From Paguma larvata (lineage: Eukaryota; Chordata; Mammalia; Carnivora; Viverridae): 64,000 nt of DNA. The stretch is taken from contig CM057844.1 of the NCBI GenBank assembly GCA_030068075.1, positions 4,898,001-4,962,000 on the forward strand, written 5' to 3'. Under the pieces are notes generated by a model that saw nothing but the letters and a program-made list of their open reading frames with translations, did no database searches and was not told the origin of the DNA. The first letter of the stretch is position 1; each line of letters opens with the position of its first letter. Shown one piece after another: positions 25,891-36,604 of the stretch. A program made the position numbers and the translations under genes.

Positions 25891-27547
25891 ATAAGAGTTT
25901 CTGAACACAGCGGGATGGAAAAATCAAACATGTATGTGTTTCTATTGCTGCTTTAACAAATTAGTAGGTTAATTTCAAAAAAGTTGGGGACCGTTGGCAG
26001 ATATGGGTCAGACATTCTGTATGTCTCTTTATAAAGTCTGCCCTATTTATAAGTATTTTTCTTCTCTCCGTGTAGGGAAGAGTGATATGGGCAACTATGG
26101 GTAGGTCAAACATTAAAAATAAAACCGTGGACCCATTCTAAGTAGGGGAAGGGCTGATAAGCCCCAGTGGTCACACACAATAACCAGGAGAAAGTGTTTC
26201 CACGAATGTGTTACTACAAGATGATAGATTTGCCAGATGTCCAGGAAGAGAGATGTGTGAGCAGACTTTATCTCAAGTCTCTTGGGGAGTGGAGTGTCCG
26301 TTGGCCCTGCCAACCACATAAGGTCCCCATGGGCGTACTGGAGTCAATGCTAAACTGAGGCAGACAAACCTTTGTCCAAGGGGTGAACATGGAGGCAAGG
26401 GACAAGGCCCCAGGTTAAGGAGAGGTGTGGGATAAAATAGTCCCATGAGAGCAGACACTTGAACGAACCTTTGTTGTGAGAGAGCTTAGCCCAATAAATG
26501 TTGGCTCTAGACCAGAAATGATTGGATATGATTTGGTGACAAAAGTAGAGGGAGGAGGGCACTTTGATTTCCCTTACTCATTCACAACCGTTGGTGATTT
26601 AGTGTTGTAATGTAGTCATAACAATGGTGAGTTTCCACTGGATCTCAGCGTTAAGTGTTATAAACAGCAACAGCAGTTACAAAATTGTGGGCATTTAACT
26701 AACATGCATGTATCTATCCACTTAAATATGACCTATAGAAATTTGTTGAGACTGCCACTATTTCTTGTTGGAACATCTCTTGAAATACATTCGTGGAGTA
26801 AATATGATTTGATATGTAAGTTTCAATTATTGCATAAAACTTCATCAGGAGATTGAAATAGTTTTTTCCCCAAAAAAGTTGGGAGAAAAGATTCTCTTGC
26901 CTAACTTCCAATACATTTTTTTATTTTTAAAGATTACTTCCTTCTTAAAGGTTAAGTTCCGTTTAGAACCTACATATTTAGGTGGGGTTGCCAAGCCAAC
27001 TCCATACTAAGACATGAACACATTATAGAATGATAGTATGTTTCCATCCTCCTAAGAGAGACTTTCTAATTAAAGTGGGCTGCAGCACCAAAGTTTTTGC
27101 AGTTGAATGGTGTAGTTCTGAGTAAACGTTGATTCCTCCTCCTTGACAGTGACCAGAGAGTGCTGCTAGAGGATTTACTGATGGGCCGAACATATAAACG
27201 TGATTGTCACTGAAAGGAAATATGTTATCTTGAATATTTGCAAAATGTACTTGTAAATATGTTTTATGAGCAGTAGTTTTATATTATTTTAACCTTTAGA
27301 GATTAGAAAAAAAATATTTATTTTATGCTTGATGAGATATTTGCACTAAATCTACTGTGGGTATATGTGTTACTTAATATCAATCATTTTGACTCTTTTG
27401 AAGAGTTTTGAAGAGGTTCATACTTAAAGCAGTTTTATCTTAAAGATAGCTCTCCTATGTGACATTGCTTTTTTTTATTAAAAAAATTCTCTCTTGTCAT
27501 ACATATATTTTTTCTTTCTAAAACTGACCTTTTAAAAATACATTTTA

Positions 27548-27744
27548 GGGACGCCTGGGTGGCTCAGTCGGTTAGGCGGCCGACTTCGGCTCAGGTCATG
27601 ATCTCACACGGTCTATGAGTTCGAGCCCCGCGTTGGGCTCTGTGCTGATGGCTCAGAACCTGGAGCCTACTTCAGATTCTGTATCTCCCTCTCTCTCTGC
27701 CCTTCCCTTGCTCACGCTCCGTCTCAAAAAAAAAAAAAAGTTAA
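27548..27744 (+). mobile_element. Young CAN-SINE just upstream of a short exon
   Basis: It has a near-consensus head (acgcctgggtggctcagtcg), a B-box-like gagttcgagccccgcg and a long A tail. Flanking repeats aaaaatacatttta at 27534-27547 and 27745-27758 are identical. It ends about 75 bp before the 44-nt RALGAPA2 exon. Confidence 0.95.
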
Positions 27745-27832
27745 AAAAATACATTTTAATCCATTTTGAGTTTTTTTGTGTGTATGGTGTAAGTTTATAT
27801 ACTCTTTCTAACTTAGTGTTTTAAACTTTCAG

Positions 27833-27876
27833 GCTCAACTTTAAAGAAGCTTCTGCACACTGGAAATTCTATTAAG
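27833..27876 (+). CDS. RALGAPA2: RALGAPA2 short coding exon (about residues 110-124)
   Basis: This 44-nt exon completes a split glycine codon (g|gc) and then reads STLKKLLHTGNSIK, as in RalGAP-alpha proteins. The acceptor is aaactttcag ending at 27832. The donor is gtattt at 27877, which matches the U1 consensus poorly after the first GTA. The exon enters in phase 1 and leaves in phase 0, so its omission would shift the frame. A CAN-SINE with intact target-site duplications ends about 75 bp upstream (27745-27758), close to where a branch point would lie. Small size, a weak donor and a nearby insertion make this the least well defined exon of the set, although the coding match is clear. Confidence 0.93.
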
Positions 27877-28094
27877 GTATTTATTTGAGATGAATGAACA
27901 ATGGCATTTTGCAACATTCTTAAATTTACGGGTGCCATAAAGTGTCAAAATGAGGTCTTTTGAGGGAAAAAACATCTTTAAAAACCACTGGACCTTATTT
28001 TTATTTTTAATTGAAAATTATATGGCAAAAATTGTTAGAGTTTTTGTTCTTACATCATAACTTATTGTGATATACATTTTAAATATTATTTGGG

Positions 28095-28215
28095 GAAAAG
28101 GGCTTGGGATTCGGAGTTTGGAATTTGGAGTTCTAATTTTGATTCTACTGTGTGCAGTTGGGGAACTGTGAGTGAGGCGCTCACTGCTCCAGTTTTATCC
28201 TCAAGAAAGGGAAGT
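28095..28215 (+). mobile_element. Possible MIR relic, sense
   Basis: The order of tttggagttctaattttgat, tgtgtgcagttggggaactg and cagttttatcctcaag recalls a MIR core. Weak. Confidence 0.35.
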
Positions 28216-28568
28216 GGTTCCTCTCGAAGCTTCCAAACTAACAGGCTGGATTCTGTTCACCCTAGCCTGTTAAAATTATAGTTGTTTTGGAATTATTTTT
28301 GCTGGTTTTGAGAACCATATTGGGAGAAAAGAGCAGCACAGCCTTACTCTTGAATATTTGTTTGTTTGCAGCATAACTTTAGGTTAACAATGACTTATTT
28401 TAAGACAAACATACTTTTATAATGATATATATGCCATTCAATGCTAAGTAAGGTGACCTTAAAACGTAAATGACAAAAGAAGCCAGGTGGGGATATATAT
28501 TTTATGGAAGGTGATTCACTTATAGCTAATTAGGTTATTAAATTATATTAAGTTTAATAAGTTCATAT

Positions 28569-28975
28569 TAAATGCAGTACTACTTGGTAATGAGAAAGAA
28601 TGAAATCATGCCATTTGCAGCAATGTGGATGGAACTGGAAGGTATTATGCTAAGTGAAACAAGTCAGTCAGAGAAAGACAGACATATGTTTTCATTTATA
28701 TGTGGAACTTGAAAAACTTAACCGAAGACCATGGGGGAGGGGAAGGGGAAAAACAGTTACAGAGAGGGAGAGAGGCAAACCATAAGAGACTCTTAAATAC
28801 AGAGAACAAACTGAGGGTTGATGGGAGGGTAGGGGAGAGGGGAAAATGGGTGATGGGCATTGAGGAAGGCACTCGTTGGGATGAGCATTGGGTCTTGTAT
28901 GTAAGCGATGAACCATGGGAATCTACTCCCTAAACCAAGAGCACACTGTACACACTGTATGTTAGCCAGTTTGAC

Positions 28976-29006
<31 letters not shown>

Positions 29007-29073
29007 AACATATAAAATATATATATATAAATAAAAATGTATATGTAAGTAAACATTGCAAACAACTAAAAAA
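28569..29073 (+). mobile_element. LINE-1 3' end, 5'-truncated, sense
   Basis: It begins in the last part of ORF2 (agcaatgtggatggaactgg, then tatgctaagtgaaa) and runs through the G-rich 3'UTR to ccagtttgacaataaatta followed by a TA-rich tail. Direct repeats aataagttcatat at 28556-28568 and 29074-29086 mark the insertion. It is sense to RALGAPA2 and carries an AATAAA at 28976. Confidence 0.9.
28981..29035. repeat. (TA)n in the L1 tail
   Basis: An imperfect TA repeat that grew in the tail of the L1 fragment, read directly. Confidence 0.85.
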
Positions 29074-29271
29074 AATAAGTTCATATATTTTTAGCTTAAA
29101 TACTCATAGCCACTTAAATTTGGTATGTTCCCTCTCTTACATGTTGAAAAAAGGGGATGAGCTATTCCTAGCTTCACAACAGATTCCCTATTTTATCCCT
29201 CCTATTTTAATTAACAGTCTTATAGTTAAAAATTAATCAGCTTGTGACTTCATGTTTATTATTGGGCTTCC

Positions 29272-29500
29272 GGGGCGCCTGGGTGGCTCAGTCGGTTGGG
29301 CTTCCAATTTCAGCTCCGGTCATGATCTCACGGTCTGTGAGTTCAAGCCCCGCATCGGGCTCTGTGCTGACAGCTCGGAGCCTGGAGCCTGCTTCGGATT
29401 CCGTGTCTCCCCCTCTCTCTGCCCCTCCCATGCTCATGCTCTGCCTCTCTCTGTCTGTCAATAATAAATAAACGTTAAAAAAAATTAAAAAAAAGAATAC
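29272..29500 (+). mobile_element. Young CAN-SINE with 16-bp duplication
   Basis: A near-consensus head (ggggcgcctgggtggctcag) and tail (aataataaataaacgttaaa). Flanks ttattattgggcttcc (29256-29271) and ttattattggccttcc (29501-29516) differ at one base. Confidence 0.95.
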
Positions 29501-30324
29501 TTATTATTGGCCTTCCTTATATTGTGTTAACTTAAATACAGTTATCCTAAAAATTAGAGACATGATAGAATTTTGTAATTTTCCTCCTGTTAAATTTTCT
29601 GTAATTTGGTTAGGTATGTGTAAAGCCATGTCATTTTTTGTCTATTACGTGTTCAGCAATGTCCCCACTTATGTCGCTGCTTGGGGAGAAGTGGACAGGG
29701 GTGAGTGGTCATGGAGATTTGTGCACAGTGGTGGTGTGTCCACAGGTGTGTCTGAAAGTGTGCCCTGAAATCCACTGTTGACGGTGTAGAACTGTCTCCA
29801 GACAGGGTGTCTGTCTTGGTGTATTTGACTTCTGTGGGGAGTCAGCCAAGCCTACTTTTTTTCTTTTTCCCTTTTCATTTCATTTTATTTCACTTCACTT
29901 CTTTCGTCTTTCCTGCAGAGCCTCATGTTTGGCTTAAACACTTGCTCTGGAAGAATCTGCACCACCTTGCTATAGTTGAAGGGAGATCAGGCAGTCCCTC
30001 AGTTGCCTGCATTCGGAGCTCACTGCATCTTGCAGCTTCATCTGACATTTTTTTCATCTCTTCAGAGCACAGCAAAGGTGTTAGAGAGAATGCAGTAGGG
30101 ACATAAGCAGGGAAGCTAGAAAGCTGCCCAGTTGCATTGAGCCAGGTCTTCAAGGTCTTGTTTAGCTCTAAGTGTTCAGATTTTTAAGAACTTTACATTA
30201 TACATGTGCATATTGTAGTGACATGTCAAACCCTCTATTCAAAGCATAGTGTAAAATTGGAGGAAGATTACCTTTGTATTGTCTTCATGGATGATAACTG
30301 ATTATGGATAATATGGGCACTGTT

Positions 30325-30525
30325 GTAACTCTCAATCCTATACCAGTACTTTGTGGTAAATTCTACTATCCCTATTTTACAGAGGGGGAGACTAATGCAC
30401 AGAGAAATTAAGTGCTCCCCCACTGGTCACAGCCAAGCTAAAGTAGCAGAGCCTGCATTTGAACCCAGGCTCTGGGGCTCCAGAACCCAAGCTCTTAACC
30501 GTTGTGTTCATTGCAGCCTGCCTAC
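30325..30525 (-). mobile_element. MIR SINE, antisense
   Basis: Complement-of-MIR blocks are ccctattttacagaggggga, gagcctgcatttgaacccag and cccaagctcttaaccg. Confidence 0.8.
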
Positions 30526-30668
30526 TTGTCACTAAGAAGAACTTGGTGCAGTAATTCAACAATACCTTAAACTTCTGGTTTTTCTTTCTCAGACTGATTC
30601 TGTATTGCAGTGCATCCCTGCACTTACATTTAGGTGTTTAATTCTGTTGCCTTTAATTTTTCTTTTAG

Positions 30669-30846
30669 ATAAGATGTGAAGGGATCAGGCTGTTTCTTCT
30701 GTGGCTTCAAGCACTTCAGACAAACTGTGCAGAAGAGCAGGTGCTGATTTTTGCTTGCCTCGTGCCTGGTTTCCCAGCGATCATGTCATCCAGAGGGCCC
30801 TGTACGCTGGAGACGCTCATCAGTCCTAGCCCTAGTGGAGCCGACG
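30669..30846 (+). CDS. RALGAPA2: RALGAPA2 coding exon (about residues 125-183)
   Basis: This 178-nt exon encodes 59 full codons plus one base. It opens [17 protein letters not shown], continues with the cysteine-containing core [12 protein letters not shown], and ends near [11 protein letters not shown]. The acceptor is taatttttcttttag ending at 30668 and the donor is gtgagc at 30847. It enters in phase 0 and leaves in phase 1. The first half is a strongly amphipathic helix of the N-terminal solenoid. The last part, rich in Ser and Pro, is a probable linker. The corresponding RALGAPA1 exon has FSCLIPGFSAPQSEHG, so this is clearly the alpha-2 gene. A downstream in-frame extension past the donor is intron read-through and not coding. 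Confidence 0.96.
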
Positions 30847-31654
30847 GTGAGCAACATCAGCAGATCTTACAGGCTGAAGTGACTTTTGGGATTACATCGA
30901 GGAATTCCTTGGTTTGTCATTATCCTGAACAGAAATCTTTATTTCATAGATGGTTCAGAGGAGGAGTGATTTCCTGCTCATATTCATAGTAAAGTCTTAT
31001 AGACATTAGAATTGAAAGAATTGGAGCCTATTTTATATGAAATGATGACTGGAGAAATTTCCTGAAGTGATGTAAATAAGAGTGGAAGGGAGGGAACAGA
31101 TGTTGGCAAGAGCAAGAAGTAGAGACACCCGGGATGTCTGGAGTGGTTTTGTGGCTGTTAATGAGATTTAAATCTGCCATCCAAAACTACTGTCGATTGT
31201 CCTCCTCAGATTGTTTCATGAGCGGACATTCATCTGCTCACCCAGGCTCTTTTTTGCCAGCTGTGTATTTCATGCAGCATTCATGAAAGGACAATAGTGG
31301 CCTCCTGGGAGTATTAATAGCAGCCATTTGTGTCTCGTGAGTTTTCAAAACTTGCCAGTTAGGGCCATTGATTTATTAATGCATGTCATTGTATTGCCCA
31401 ATGACAGGTTCTTGATCTTAGGCTGACCAAAGCAGAATTTGAAAGAGAAAAGAATGGTTTAGTGGGAGAGGTGGTTTCATGAGCATTTGTACCATATTTC
31501 TAAGCCCTTCATGTACACTGGCTTGGAGTATAATATGAGCAGTTCCAGTGGAGGGATAGATATATTTTAATAGAGGCCATTTAAAACAAAACAAAACAAA
31601 ACTTTAACTCTTTAACTTTGGTGAAAGAGCCCTCCTTTTTTTCCCACTCTGTAG
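30847..31654 (+). other. RALGAPA2: RALGAPA2 intron, 0.8 kb
   Basis: This is the shortest intron of the set, phase 1. It starts gtgagc and ends in a long pyrimidine tract before the acceptor gtag (31651-31654). It holds a short (AAAAC)n run near 31584-31604. No transposon that I can name is present, which is notable beside the crowded neighbouring introns. Confidence 0.85.
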
Positions 31655-31770
31655 CAAAGATATATCCAGAAGAAATCACTCCGCTCCTGCCAGCCGTATC
31701 AGGGGAAAAGATCGCTGAGGACCAAACATGCTTTTTTCTTCAAATACTATTAAAATATATGGTTATTCAG
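31655..31770 (+). CDS. RALGAPA2: RALGAPA2 coding exon (about residues 184-222)
   Basis: This 116-nt exon completes a split codon (g|ca, Ala) and reads [20 protein letters not shown] and then [18 protein letters not shown]. The acceptor is ccactctgtag ending at 31654 and the donor is gtaaga at 31771. It enters in phase 1 and leaves in phase 0. The split codon gives Ala here, where I remember Val in human, a plausible conservative change. The ITPL segment and the LLKYMVIQ helix are shared with RALGAPA1 (ITPLVPPQSG), confirming the family. The role is structural, in the N-terminal solenoid. Confidence 0.96.
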
Positions 31771-32169
31771 GTAAGAGCAAAATCGTGTGATAATTCAGTA
31801 ATGGTCTTACTCTCAGTGGGAAAGAGAAAGTATTGCTTCTTTCCTTCCTGCTTATCCATATTTTGTACCCTTGCTTTTTCTTTGAGGTGATTTTATATGA
31901 TACTTCACTAAAAACAGAGCATGGACCTGGCATACATCCTATTTTGTGTTAGTGTGTATGTCACAGGAAGAATTCACTTCTCCACCTGCTTTTAGATCAT
32001 TACCACATTTACACAGAACTCTTCACTTCTGACACTTGTGGTTACCAAACATGTGAGTGTCTTCCCCAATCAGGCAACTCTGCCACACCAGATGGATGGC
32101 CTGCCACTTAATTCTGCTTTGAGGCTGTCTGCTTGGAGATGGCATCGGATCCCGCAGGATCAGGGCTCA

Positions 32170-32822
32170 GCCCCGTGAGATGGTTCTGTGACAGTCAGGT
32201 GCCAGTCACTAGTCGTAGGCTCCAGGTTACCCACTGCTTCTGTACAACTTGGCTTCAAATCAGAGGTTCCCACAACTCCTTTTCAGATTCAACTGATTTG
32301 TTAGAGTAGCTTGCAGAGCTCTGGGAAACATTTGTTTCCATTTAGGAGTTTATTAAAGGATATGATAAAGGATACAGATGAGCAGCCAAATGAAGAGATA
32401 CAAAGGACACAGCCTGGGAGGGTCCCAAGCACAGGAATGTCTGTTCCTGTGGAGTTAGGGTTCGTCACCCTCCCAGTACATTGTTATGTTCACTTACCTG
32501 GAAGCTCCCCGAAACCCCTGCCGTTGGGAATTTTCTGGAGGCTTCCTCACATAGACATGCTCCATATCTAGCCCTTCTCCCCTCGGGAGAAATGGAAGGG
32601 TTGGGGTGGGGGGTGATGAAAATTCCAAGTTCTAATCGCAGTGTGGTCTTTCTGGTGACCAGCCCTCACTCAGGAGCCATCCAGGAGCCCACCCGGAGTT
32701 GTTTCACTGGAACAAAAGATGCTGCCAGTGCTCTTACCACCTAGGACAGATAAGAGTTTTAGGGACTCTGTGCCAGGAAGTGGGGGCAGAGATCCATATA
32801 TATTTTCCGTTATCTCATAGTG
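32170..32822 (-). mobile_element. Probable LTR relic, antisense, family not certain
   Basis: Blocks such as gtagcttgcagagctctggg, cagcctgggagggtcccaag, tccatatctagcccttctcc and agggactctgtgccaggaag occur in the order that I remember for an old mammalian retroviral-type LTR read in reverse. There is no internal coding region. The class is likely; the family is not settled. Confidence 0.4.
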
Positions 32823-33754
32823 TATTAACCTCTTTTTGCCTCTGCCCCATGCTAGCAAGGCCGGATGGAGGAGGAGGCAGGCCCAGAGGCTGAACGGGCA
32901 GATCTGGAAATAGGCAGAGCAGGCAGAAAGATTTGGGTGGAAGCATGTCTCCTTGTGCTGTCAGCACAGGGCTGCTTGATGTCACAGGTTCCTTTCTCTG
33001 ATGTTTACCAATTGAATACAGAGCTAATATCATTGGTTTATGATTTCAGTAGGTGATTGCTTTCTCCTGGTCTACATTTCTGAGGATCAATATGGTTCAA
33101 AACTACTGATTTCCTTCCTCTCAGCAAACACGTCTGTCATTCCTGAGTTCTTCCTGGGAATTCTGTCTAATGTCTGTGTCCTCCACAACCAAGTTTGTTG
33201 ATGTCATAATCTCTGCTGAGTCCACTTCCTCACCTGACACTTACTCTATGTGCCTCTGCGCTGTCCCTGCTAAGACAGAGGCCCAAGATCGTGAAGGAGG
33301 TCTAGTGGTCAAGTCCAGAGGATGGAAAGTTTAGTTTTTGCTCTACCCAAATCATCTTTCAGGTGATTTGACAGTGACTGCCCCTTCTTTGCGATGTTCT
33401 CTCCTCTTATAATGTTTTCTTCCTGCTTTCTTCCTCTCCTTGTTTTATTTCTTGCCAGTTTTCTTTGGGGTCTGTTTCTCTCTGCTGTTTCTCAAGATTC
33501 AGCCCTTGGCTCCCTTTCTGACTGGCTCCCTTTCTGTCCTGGTGGGCGATCTCGTGTGCTCTCTTCTCCCATTTCCTTTAGCCAACACCAGAAACACAGG
33601 AATCCAAAATCCTAAGAGCAGACTGGAGTATTCTGTTGTCTTCTGGAAGCTCCACATTTTGGCCCTACTGGCTCATTCCACCTGCATCTCAAACTCTACC
33701 TGTTTGGAAGTGGTAGGACATTCCATCTGTCCCAGGAGATCAGCATGAAGTATT

Positions 33755-33840
33755 GAGAAGTTGGATGTCTCATTGTAGATGTGTCACTAATGAGCTGTGC
33801 GACCTCAGATAAGTCACACAATCCCCAGAATCCCAGTGGA
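33755..33840 (+). mobile_element. Possible MIR fragment, sense
   Basis: The segment tgagctgtgcgacctcagat followed by aagtcacacaatcccc resembles the MIR core. Short and weak. Confidence 0.35.
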
Positions 33841-34298
33841 GGAAGGATGCCGGTGATACAGGGTGGCAGTTTTTATGCAGACTGTGAACCCCCTAAATCA
33901 TGTGCAGAATTGTATGTGCATGTTCATTCCTTTCTCTTTCTCTCCCTTCTCTCCACTGGCTCACCTCAGAGAACTTCTGACAGGTCACAGACACTGAGCC
34001 CCTCTGCCCCAGGGGCATTCAGAGTCCCACATCCCTTTGCCTCGGATGCTGCATGAAGTATTTTCATTTTCTGAGTGGGCTGCATCACGAAGGAAGTTGG
34101 GAAGCTCTGCTTTAGAGCACTCTGTGTCCTAACAACCAGTAACAGGTGCAGGTGGACTGCAGGCCTGGCTTTTCTTAGCCTGTGGAGTGCTTTTAATAAG
34201 AATGCACTTTCCAAGTTTCCGTAGCTTTGCCTTTTGATGATATCGATTTTGCATGAAATCCTTGCAAGGGATTATTTCTTTAATTCCAGTTTATTATA

Positions 34299-34492
34299 GG
34301 GGTGCCTGGATGACTAAGTTCAGCATCTGACTTTGGCTCAGATCATGATCTCACGGTTTGTGGGTTCAAGCCCTGTGATGGGCTCTGTGCTGACAGCTTA
34401 GAGCCAGGAGCCTGCTTTGGATTCTGTGTCTCCCTCTCTCTGCCCATCTCTCTCTCTCTCTCAAAAATAAACATTAAGAAAAATTTTTTAAA
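34299..34492 (+). mobile_element. CAN-SINE, first of a tandem pair
   Basis: A sense copy with head ggggtgcctggatgactaag and tail ctctcaaaaataaacattaa. It shares one outer target duplication with the adjoining copy: taattccagtttattat at 34281-34297 and taattcctgtttattat at 34710-34726. Confidence 0.93.
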
Positions 34493-34709
34493 GGTTTCCT
34501 GGGTGGCTCAGTTGTTGAGCATTTGACTTGTGTTCAGGTCATGACCTCACAGTTCATGGGTTCGAGCCCCACACTGGGCTCTGTGCCGACAGCTCAGAGC
34601 CAGGAGCCTGCTTCGGATTCTGTCTCCCCTCTCTCTCTGCTCTTCCCCCACTCATGCTCTGTCTCCATCTCTCTCTCAAAAAATGAATAAACATTTAAAA
34701 AAATTTTTT
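34493..34709 (+). mobile_element. CAN-SINE, second of a tandem pair
   Basis: A sense copy starting ggtttcctgggtggctcag immediately after the A tail of the first. It lacks its own duplication, so the two are best read as a nested pair. Confidence 0.93.
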
Positions 34710-35123
34710 TAATTCCTGTTTATTATAAATGGCCTTTTTTGAGTTACAAAAAAAACAAAACACCAGATTACATCCGACTAAATGTTTTAAAGGTGGAAAG
34801 AATGTAAAATCATTATAGAGAACATGTGGGAAAAAATAAGGGTGTGAAGTAGTAGAGCAATTTTAAAAAGATATGATATCATTGGGTGATTTTTTTTAAT
34901 ACTCAATAAAAATGTGTTTAACATAGTTACCATTTTGTTTTGAAGGTTTAATTCTTGTCGTTTGAGTTTTAAGATACGATTTCATTACATGATTATCAAC
35001 ATTATTTGTCAAAATTTTTTTGTTTAGAATAGAAATTTTTAATAAGATAACAGCATTTCAGTTTAGTATACATTAAGTTGAAATGTAAATGTACATATGT
35101 TCTTTTCCACTTATTATCCAAAG

Positions 35124-35262
35124 GCTGCGAGCTTGGAGTGGAAGAATAAGGAGAATCAAGATACTGGTTTTAAATTTCTTTTTACATTGTTTCGAAAGTA
35201 TTATCTTCCTCATTTATTTCCATCATTTACTAAGTTAACAAACATCTACAAACCTGTACTTG
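35124..35262 (+). CDS. RALGAPA2: RALGAPA2 coding exon (about residues 223-268)
   Basis: This 139-nt exon reads [20 protein letters not shown], then [20 protein letters not shown] and IYKPVL, plus the first base of an Asp codon. The acceptor is atccaaag ending at 35123 and the donor is gtaagt at 35263. It enters in phase 0 and leaves in phase 1. The [10 protein letters not shown] block is almost invariant between the two RalGAP-alpha paralogues, while [17 protein letters not shown] is the alpha-2 version. Its aromatic content (FKFLF, RKYY) suggests a packed helical hairpin. No lesion is seen. Confidence 0.96.
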
Positions 35263-35626
35263 GTAAGTACTCATTGGGCTGTATCTAGAGGATGTCCACA
35301 GGGAAGCTGTCCAGTCTCTTTCAAAGTGACCTTTGATATTTTTAAGTAAAATAATAATTTACTCTTATATTTAAAGGTAACTTTATTGTAAGAGGCTTAA
35401 AGTTTCCTAATAAATGATTTTACCTATTCGTACAAGCTAAAAGAGGTACCTCATCTCACAGCAATGAAGGAGACTATGGCTCCTGTACTCAGAATTATTT
35501 GCCATGTGTCATGGTTTTTTGGTTGTAATTATATTGAAACCTTTTAATGTTAAAAAAAGAAAAAAGCTTGCATTTCCTTAGGTCTTTTTTTTTTTTAATA
35601 TGTGCAATCATATGGTTTCTTTCCTT

Positions 35627-35692
35627 CTTTTTTTTTTTTAAATCAATTTATTGTCAAATTGGTTTCCATACAATACCCAGTGCTCTTTAGGT
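35627..35692 (-). mobile_element. LINE-1 extreme 3' end, antisense
   Basis: A T run and then tttattgtcaaattggtttc and catacaatacccagtgctc. This is the same 3'UTR end seen in the full-length L1 at 52276-58654, truncated after about 65 bp. Confidence 0.75.
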
Positions 35693-35953
35693 CTTTTCTT
35701 ATAGGCGGTAGGGTATGATGAGACTCCAGACCTTGCTTAGTGGCTAGGCAAGCCAGCTCAGGCCACACAGCTGCCCACAGTAGGCCTTTTATACTGGATC
35801 TTCCATCCAGCAGGTGCTACTTACAGCTTATGGAGGGACCGATGTTTGGGCAGTTGGGCAACCCAGGGACAGCAAGCCCCAGAAAGGAAGGAAACATAAG
35901 GAAGTTTCTAGTTTGGCTGCTAAAGGTTTTCTTCTATAAGAAATGGGGGCATA

Positions 35954-36172
35954 GGGCACCTGGGTGGCTCAGTCGGTAAAGCTTCCGACTTAGGCTGAGG
36001 TCATGATCTCACAGTTCCTGGGTTTGAGCCCCACATCAGGCTCTGTTCCAACAGCTCAGAGCCTGGAGCCTGCTTCAGATTCTATGTCTCCCTCTCTCTC
36101 TGCCCCTCTCCCTCTTGCACTCTGTTTCTCTCACTCTAAAATAAATAAACATTTAAAAAATTTTTAAAAAGA
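35954..36172 (+). mobile_element. CAN-SINE
   Basis: A sense copy from gggcacctgggtggctcagt to the tail aaataaataaacatttaaaa. Imperfect flanking repeats aagaaatgggggcatag and aagaaacgagggctcatag. Confidence 0.93.
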
Positions 36173-36297
36173 AAAGAAACGAGGGCTCATAGGACAGAAA
36201 TACTCCTTAGATTGGTGGTGGGGAGCAAATTTTTCTCTCCCTATTATTTTAAAGCAGGTGAAATTAGTTAAAATGAATAATCCAGAACAATTTTGTG

Positions 36298-36394
36298 TTT
36301 TTTTTTGTTTTGTTTTGTTTTTTATTTTATAATTGTTTATTGTCAGATTGGTTTCCATACAGGAATATCCAGTGCTCATCCCAACCCATGCCCT
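36298..36394 (-). mobile_element. LINE-1 extreme 3' end, antisense
   Basis: A T-rich stretch and then attgtttattgtcagattgg, ccagtgctcatcccaaccca and tgccctgct. A second very short 3' end of the same L1 group, about 600 bp from the first. Confidence 0.75.
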
Positions 36395-36412
36395 GCTCAA
36401 TTTTGTTTTTGT

Positions 36413-36604
36413 TGTTTATTTATTTTTGAGAGAGAGAGAAACAGTGTGAGTGGGAGGGGTAGAGAAAGAAGGAGAAAGAGCAAATCCCAAGAAGGCTCCA
36501 CACTGTGAGTGTAGAGCCCAACGCGGGGCTTGAACCCACGAACTGTGAGATCATAACCTGTACCAAAGTCAGACGCTTAACCAATTGAGCCACCCAGGCA
36601 CCCT
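36413..36604 (-). mobile_element. CAN-SINE, short subtype
   Basis: An antisense copy with tttatttatttttgagagag, gagcccaacgcggggcttga and a terminal gagccacccaggcaccc. Confidence 0.93.

Larger units (their letters stand above)
20631..27832 (+). other. RALGAPA2: RALGAPA2 intron, 7.2 kb
   Basis: This is a phase 1 intron. It contains a hAT-type relic split by a SINE (20835-21190), an L2-like stretch (21545-21860), an old antisense L1 (23310-24420), a MIR (25643-25890) and a SINE just upstream of the next exon (27548-27744). I see no gene in 21861-23300, which is a C/T-rich stretch, or in 24440-25640. The same holds for 25891-27540. Confidence 0.8.
27877..30668 (+). other. RALGAPA2: RALGAPA2 intron, 2.8 kb
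   Basis: This is a phase 0 intron. It contains a possible MIR (28095-28215), a sense-strand L1 3' end (28569-29073), a SINE (29272-29500) and an antisense MIR (30325-30525). The remaining stretch, 29517-30300, contains a pyrimidine-rich run at 29848-29917 and no gene that I recognise. Confidence 0.8.
31771..35123 (+). other. RALGAPA2: RALGAPA2 intron, 3.4 kb
   Basis: This is a phase 0 intron. It contains a probable antisense LTR relic (32170-32822), a possible MIR (33755-33840) and a back-to-back pair of sense SINEs (34299-34709). The stretch 32860-33740 is C/T-rich and unassigned. The acceptor, ttattatccaaag, has a weaker pyrimidine tract than the other introns. Confidence 0.8.

Noticed and set aside
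29848..29990. A pyrimidine tract with cctgcag followed by an open stretch, looking like an exon acceptor
   Set aside because: The RALGAPA2 frame joins correctly from 27876 to 30669 without it, and I see no matching donor or family similarity.
32170..32822. A complete endogenous retrovirus
   Set aside because: Only an LTR-like stretch is visible. There are no gag, pol or env parts near it or near the MLT1 LTR at 40905-41345.
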